Shown: positions 59,047 through 64,000 of the stretch, in pieces
Position numbering within the stretch: position 1 is the first letter of the stretch
Layout: each line of letters starts with the position of its first letter
From: Anopheles merus
Lineage: Eukaryota; Arthropoda; Insecta; Diptera; Culicidae
DNA: 64,000 bases
Direction of reading: 5' to 3'
NCBI RefSeq assembly: GCF_017562075.2
Contig: NC_054083.1
Span: 37,369,755-37,433,754 of the forward strand
Program-made: the position numbers and the translations under genes
Notes under the pieces: model-generated
What the model saw: the letters and a program-made list of their open reading frames with translations, nothing else
Databases searched by the model: none
What the model was told of the DNA's origin: nothing

Positions 59047-62000
59047 TTAATGATCGTCCTCCGTCTGGCCACTGCAGTAGTCCGTAATCATGTCCGAGAT
59101 GCAGTCAAACACGTCGAACGCAACTTCGCACTGTTCAAAGTTTTCTAAAACATCAAAAAGATTTGGCAAGAAGCAGGATGATTTGTTAGCTTGCAGCTGA
59201 TACTCTCCACAGCGCGAATTTTCTCTTACCAGCGGCATCGTTGCGTTTGATCTGATACTTCTTCGACGTACCCTTGAGACATCGATCAACGCCCCGGAGC
59301 GTGGCCATGAAGTAGCCCTGCTCATTCACACCGTCCGTGTACAGGCTGACCAGCCCGTCCAGCGTTGGCCAACCGTTTTTATCGATTGCATTGTTTTTCC
59401 GGTACACACACTGCATCAGACACTGTGAAAGGAGGAGAGTTTAAAATCAGAAAAAATCGATGAAAGCATTAATGGGGCTTTAAAAAAAAAAAAATGGTTC
59501 AATTTATATTATGTCACAAGCGACTCTTACGCCAGCAATCCATTTGTCCTCGTGCGAAACGATCGTTGGGTGGGAAAAGTCAAGCCCGCCCTCATCGCGC
59601 TTGCGGCGATCATGCCACTGCCCGTGCTCGGCGGTGAAAATTTTCAACGCATCCTCAATAAGGCTCGATTTGATCTCTTCCTGGCACTGGTGGATGACCA
59701 TATCCACCTTCTTCGAGACGTTCGGTTTTGTTAGACAACGCTTCTGGAACAAAACGGGAAATAAATAAGATTGAAGTTATTTAGGTAAGACAGAACTTTA
59801 AATAAGACATATCACACAAATCCTTAAGTTAATGATATTATGCTTATTTCTTTTCTTACTACTTTTCATGTCTAACTAGTTTGTACAAATGATATTTATT
59901 AATGTTCGTAGGTTTCAAATCTATTTATATGTTGTATTCAGTTTTTACTGCTTAGTATTCCAAAACCGATCTGAAATATTAAACGAATTAGAGTATCAAC
60001 CAGATAGGGTCATCCGAACCACAAAGATTAAGGCTTCGAGAACCATCTTCTGCAAGTTAAACCATATCCTGATATATGCTAATGATATAGGCATTGGTCT
60101 GCGGTCTCCTATGCAGCTGAAATCTACCTAGAGATCGAGGAGCCAACAGAGAATCTCAAAATTATACAGAAACCAGGAAAAGATCAAACTGATGGTGGCA
60201 TCACTGACGGCTTTTCTAACGAATTCCGAATTAAATAGGAGGAGTAGTTCAAGATTTAATCCATCTCGGGTCAACACCATGAAAGCTGAGTTGCGCGAAC
60301 GGATGCTGACTGCTAATCGGTCATTCCTGAAGTCTCAGTAAGCAGTTCAATTCAAACCGTAGGACCGTAATCGTTTTCCAATGCTCCTGCAGCAGACTGT
60401 TGTAGTCATTGGTGCAAGCAGATGCAGTTACTTCAGAGTGCCCATTGTAAATAACGCATCAGCTCATACAAGACGAAGCGTGAGCCATTGTAAAGACTGT
60501 CTTTACCCGTATACGATGAAGCTACCATGTATAATACCAACATGAACATGTATGACCATGTACAACATTAATAGTGATTATGAAGAAGCATCAACTAAAA
60601 ACAACATTTCTCCAAAACTACTAACTACTGAACGTGCTTCAAACAAACGCATGACAGAAAGAAACAGACACGAGACGCGCACTACTACATAATAGCACCA
60701 ACAACGATGTAAATGGTTGCGTGCAATCACTACCGGTTTATGATCACAACGCACCCAAGAGAAACCATGCATCTCTCCCGTGCATTTTTTGTACAAAAAA
60801 ACAAGAGTTTCTCACACGGTTGACGCTTTCCTCCCTAGCAAAAAAACACACTCACAAAACTAGTTTTGCGCATTTTTTTTTCTACTACCAGTGCCAAGTC
60901 ACACAGTGACAACGTACCATTTTCGCATATACATCTGCCTGTCACCGCTTCCTGCCCAGGGGAGCAACGAAACACGAACGAAACGAAACCTGTCTTACGC
61001 GATCGGTCCAAATGATGGATCTTTCCTTTGCGCTTTGGCGGTACGCGGACGATTAAGTAGGGGAGGTTTTGTCGAATTTCGCTATCCTCCAGTATCATAT
61101 CGCAAAGCATCATACTCTCCGCATGATGTAATGTTGATTGTCCAACACAGTTCACGGTGGTTCCTATACGAGTAATGCATGATGTTGTGAATGTGCATTT
61201 TTTTGGACATTCGTTTTTGACTGTTGAATTGGTTGATTTTAGTTGGTAATCAACAAGACAATAAATTCAAACATCCACAGTGTCCTTCACAGTGGGGAGC
61301 AAAACCATGCGAAAGTAACCTTCAGCACAATGGGGAACACACCTTTACCATTTCACTATCATCTAAACCACTGGCACTGGTCAAGGTGAGTCGCTTCGTT
61401 GAACCACCGCCGCCGTGATCTACCGGTAAATGCAGCGGATCTAAAGACAGTGACGGTTCAACCGGTGCCAAGGTTGTTTCCAATATTTTCGAACCTAGTT
61501 GCCTAGGGTTAACTGTTGTGAAGGGGGATTTCGGCCAACGCTCAGGTAATCATAATAAAGATCGCACACATGTGCGCGGGCCTCACACGCGTGGTTTGCA
61601 TAAATATACATACGCAAACGGGACGACCATTAGCAGCAGCAGCACCACCACCACACAGCGGGCAAAATAGGTGGCCCAGAAGATGCGTTAAGGGTTTACG
61701 GTTTACAGTGGTGGGGTGGTTGTAATGAACCAGCCAGTGGCACCGCCGCAGACGTAAGACCTTGCACGGTACGGCACAAGCGCCACATGCGGCAAACGCG
61801 ATTGACTTTGAAAATAAAACGGTTCGCCAGCGGTAAACGGAAAATGTGTTACGACAGTAAAATTCGAGGAACCGTATCCGATTCCGTTTGCCGTTGCGAT
61901 TAACGAATCCACTGGTGCTGGAAAATCGGTGGAGAAAGGAAAATCACGCAAGAAAGGTTGGAATCGGTCTGGGAATTGAGGTGGAAACCTTGTTAGGAAA

Positions 62001-63363
62001 GACTTTGCTTCTAGATAACATCTGTGATTTTGAGTGTTTAATAGTGATGTTATGAGATGTTTCAGAAAAAAATGGAAGAATAACGTTTCCAATAGATGGA
62101 AGATTACTTAAGCCAACAAGCCAACTTAAAGACAACATTTTAAAATTTTGTTAGTATTCGATTTTTTGTAAAAAAAAAATTCCACAGAACTTCCCTAGTG
62201 ACATTTGTTCTAAATTTTTAACCATGATCTTGCCGAATGGTGCTCGAGATACCAAAAAATGTGGATTTGTGTGTGATAAACCGAGTAGAAAGTATCAAAA
62301 TTTCGTTTGTCCACGCGAATGACCTTCTGGATGAAGATGCCGTCCTATTCGTTTTAGATTAAATTGCTTGAATATTTGGCGAAAAAAGAAGGTACATTTC
62401 GTATGGCGTTATTTGGTGAAAATTCGACTTTTTTTTACAATAAACTATACGACCAGTAATAAGCATAGGAAACGTTATTCCCCAAAGGATAGAGAAGAAA
62501 GCATCAAAAATACACTTCACAGTCGATTTTAAAGGGCTTGTTCTAAAAGTCCCTTAAACTGATGCGGTTTAAGGTAAATAGGCCGAAAACCCGATTTTAG
62601 AACTCGAAAATGTCAATTGGGTTGTGTGCACTTAGATATTGGACTAAAAAAGGAAACTAATAAACAATTATAGAAACTAAACAAGGGAAATCCTACACGA
62701 CTTGAAAAATACATTATAAAAATTGGAAAAAAAAACAACAGAAAAACAAAAACCAATAAATGATCCATCAAGATAAAAAGAAAAGAGTATTATTATTGAA
62801 AACAATGCAAACAGCGCAATTAGCAGTACTTAAACATAATTATATATGCTACTTAGTAATTTAATAAAGAAAAGATAAGAGCAAAACATCACTGTAATAT
62901 TTCGCCACAATAAAACCAACAAAATATCTCCTCAAGAAGAACCAATAATACAGATATAATACAAAAGACCCACGTTTAAGCTACTTCACACCCCGAACAG
63001 CATCAACAAATGACAATGAAAATGTCGTAAAATGCACCATACGCCCATATCAAAAAAAGAAAACCAAAAATCCACCAATTGTGCAATCTCTCGCTCTTTG
63101 CGACCTCGCGCACCCCGAAAAATATACACAACAACACACACTCGCGCGCGCACACGATGCATTACACATTACAACCGCCACGCAGTTGCATAATGGTGCC
63201 GCCGCACTGGCAGACGCAAAAGGAGGGTAAGAAAACGACCAAATAAAACACTTCGAACACTCACTTTCGGTGCATCGGCCCCGACCGGGTGCAACAGCAT
63301 CAGGGCACTGCCGCAAGCAATGACGGCCACCGTCCTGGCCCACATGGAGTACTGCCGCCGCAT
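59047..63363 (-). CDS. odorant-binding protein, long atypical type (Obp59a-like)
   Basis: Exons 63,363-63,265, 59,743-59,531, 59,422-59,230 and 59,144-59,047 give 200 residues. Exon 1 encodes a signal peptide (MWARTVAVIACGSALMLLHP) that ends before ADAPK; its join to exon 2 is inferred from phase 0 on both sides and good GTGAGT / TTCCAG sites. Exons 2-4 carry the OBP cysteine pattern: C53, C105-x3-C109, C152, C174-x8-C183, plus two extra Cys (C36, C192) that could form a fourth disulphide. The first-to-second spacing (about 52 residues) is far longer than in classic OBPs, and holds a basic, charged insert (WHDRRKRDEGG). OBPs are secreted into sensillum lymph and carry small hydrophobic ligands. 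The length and shape resemble the Obp59a lineage, which I recall as OBP29 in Anopheles gambiae; this name is not verified. The long first intron contains transposon debris. Confidence 0.85.
59744..63264. other. first intron of the odorant-binding protein gene
   Basis: The 3.5-kb intron holds the reverse-transcriptase fragment at about 59,950-60,430, an open minus-strand stretch at 61,703-62,092 that is not convincingly coding, and AT-rich sequence with A-runs at 62.1-63.0 kb. If exon 1 is wrongly assigned, this is intergenic instead. Confidence 0.5.
59950..60430 (+). pseudogene. non-LTR retrotransposon reverse transcriptase remnant
   Basis: The plus strand, read across frameshifts and stops, contains RTIFCKLNHILIYANDIGIG, matching the reverse-transcriptase block around the YADD motif (here Y-A-N-D). 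After it come VVQDLIHLGS, like the conserved 'FVYLGS' block, and MKAELRERMLTANRSFLKSQ, like the 'IKRRIxxANRxFxGL' block of RTE/Jockey-type elements. Order and spacing fit. The catalytic Asp is replaced by Asn, and stops interrupt the frame, so this piece is dead. The clade cannot be fixed from this fragment. Confidence 0.65.
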
Positions 63364-64000
63364 CACTGCCGGTACGTTGAACTTTACCACACACTGCAGC
63401 ACGGAACAGTTTTGGGCACTGTTGGCGTTTTCCACTGTTGACGTGCCCGCTGCAGGCGATTAAAATGGACAGAGTTCCAAAGGCGTTTTGGAGGAAAAAA
63501 AACACACACTTTCTCACTCTCTATTACTGTGCACTGCACTTTTACTGCAGATCACACACGATCAGCCGGGGGTAGAAGCACGCACCGGAGCGTCTTCGAG
63601 CAGGGTGAACCTTCCTGCGTGGACTCACGATTACGAATGGCACACCGGCGAACACATCCTGGCCAGCGTGCCAGTGCGACGGGTTAACAATTTCACTTTC
63701 AACCGTTAATCCCCACATACACACACACACATGCGTGTGTATGTGTGTCTTTTTTGGTGGTGGAGTACGCATTTGTGCACGGCTCGTCGTAACGCAGTCG
63801 GGTCGATTTGCTCTGAGGAGGCTTGTTTCTTTGCACCCACCCCATCGATCGTTCGCGATCGTATGGAGAAACAGCTATGGAGTGGTGGCAGCTGAAACAG
63901 CTGATCTGGCTAATTTGGAAGGTTGACTCAATAGTCCCGTATGGAGGGGGACGGGGGATGGCCAATGCAAAACGCACGACTAACAAGCACAGCGGCCGCG
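63364..64000. other. upstream flank of the odorant-binding protein gene
   Basis: No gene is seen. A CA/TG microsatellite with an inverted partner lies at 63,716-63,747. The promoter of the odorant-binding protein gene is expected here but no clear TATA box is recognised. Confidence 0.45.

Overview
The window looks like nuclear DNA of an Anopheles-type mosquito. Its genes are split by short GT-AG introns, it is rich in CA/TG microsatellites, transposon debris and minisatellites, and its gene families are those of insects: a Pep zinc-finger gene, cuticular proteins, a chloride-type alpha-amylase and an odorant-binding protein. The exact species cannot be read from the sequence alone. No bacterial features (operons, CRISPR arrays, ribosome binding sites) are present.

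Layout. Bases 1 to about 24,300 are gene-poor. They hold two degenerate minisatellites (about 6.53-6.87 kb and 17.08-17.44 kb), a 537-bp MITE-like element (13,223-13,759) and one candidate minus-strand exon (16,200-16,305). From 24.3 to 29.1 kb lie two good exons of an unrecognised minus-strand gene that must continue leftward; its 5' flank runs to about 31.7 kb. From 31.8 to 33.4 kb is a repeat island: a pair of roughly 300-bp direct repeats with a 431-bp P-element-like transposon (THAP-domain remnant) between them. From 34.2 to 40.3 kb is a seven-exon Pep-like gene (plus strand, 1009 codons). It converges on the intronless ribosome-biogenesis gene IMP3 (minus strand, 41,142-41,687). From 42.6 to 45.2 kb is a two-exon alpha-amylase with a very unusual repeat-bearing N-terminal extension. 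It converges, with only 73 bp between stop codons, on a four-exon glycine-rich cuticular protein gene (45,323-48,300, minus). A second four-exon cuticular-like gene (50,418-53,785, minus) follows, with a strong fold-back hairpin in its second intron. The right end holds a four-exon odorant-binding protein gene (59,047-63,363, minus) whose 3.5-kb first intron contains a decayed non-LTR reverse transcriptase fragment.

Genes work in separate processes: chromatin/hnRNP-associated zinc finger (Pep), 18S rRNA maturation (IMP3), starch digestion (amylase), cuticle (two genes) and chemosensation (OBP). The two cuticular genes share strand, exon style and RR-like motifs, so they may be an old tandem pair. 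The most unusual item is the amylase, whose first ~390 residues are a secreted low-complexity region with four ~50-residue repeats placed before a complete GH13 catalytic region.

Exon boundaries given here were placed by hand from GT-AG sites and reading-frame continuity. For every multi-exon gene called, the summed coding length is a whole number of codons.
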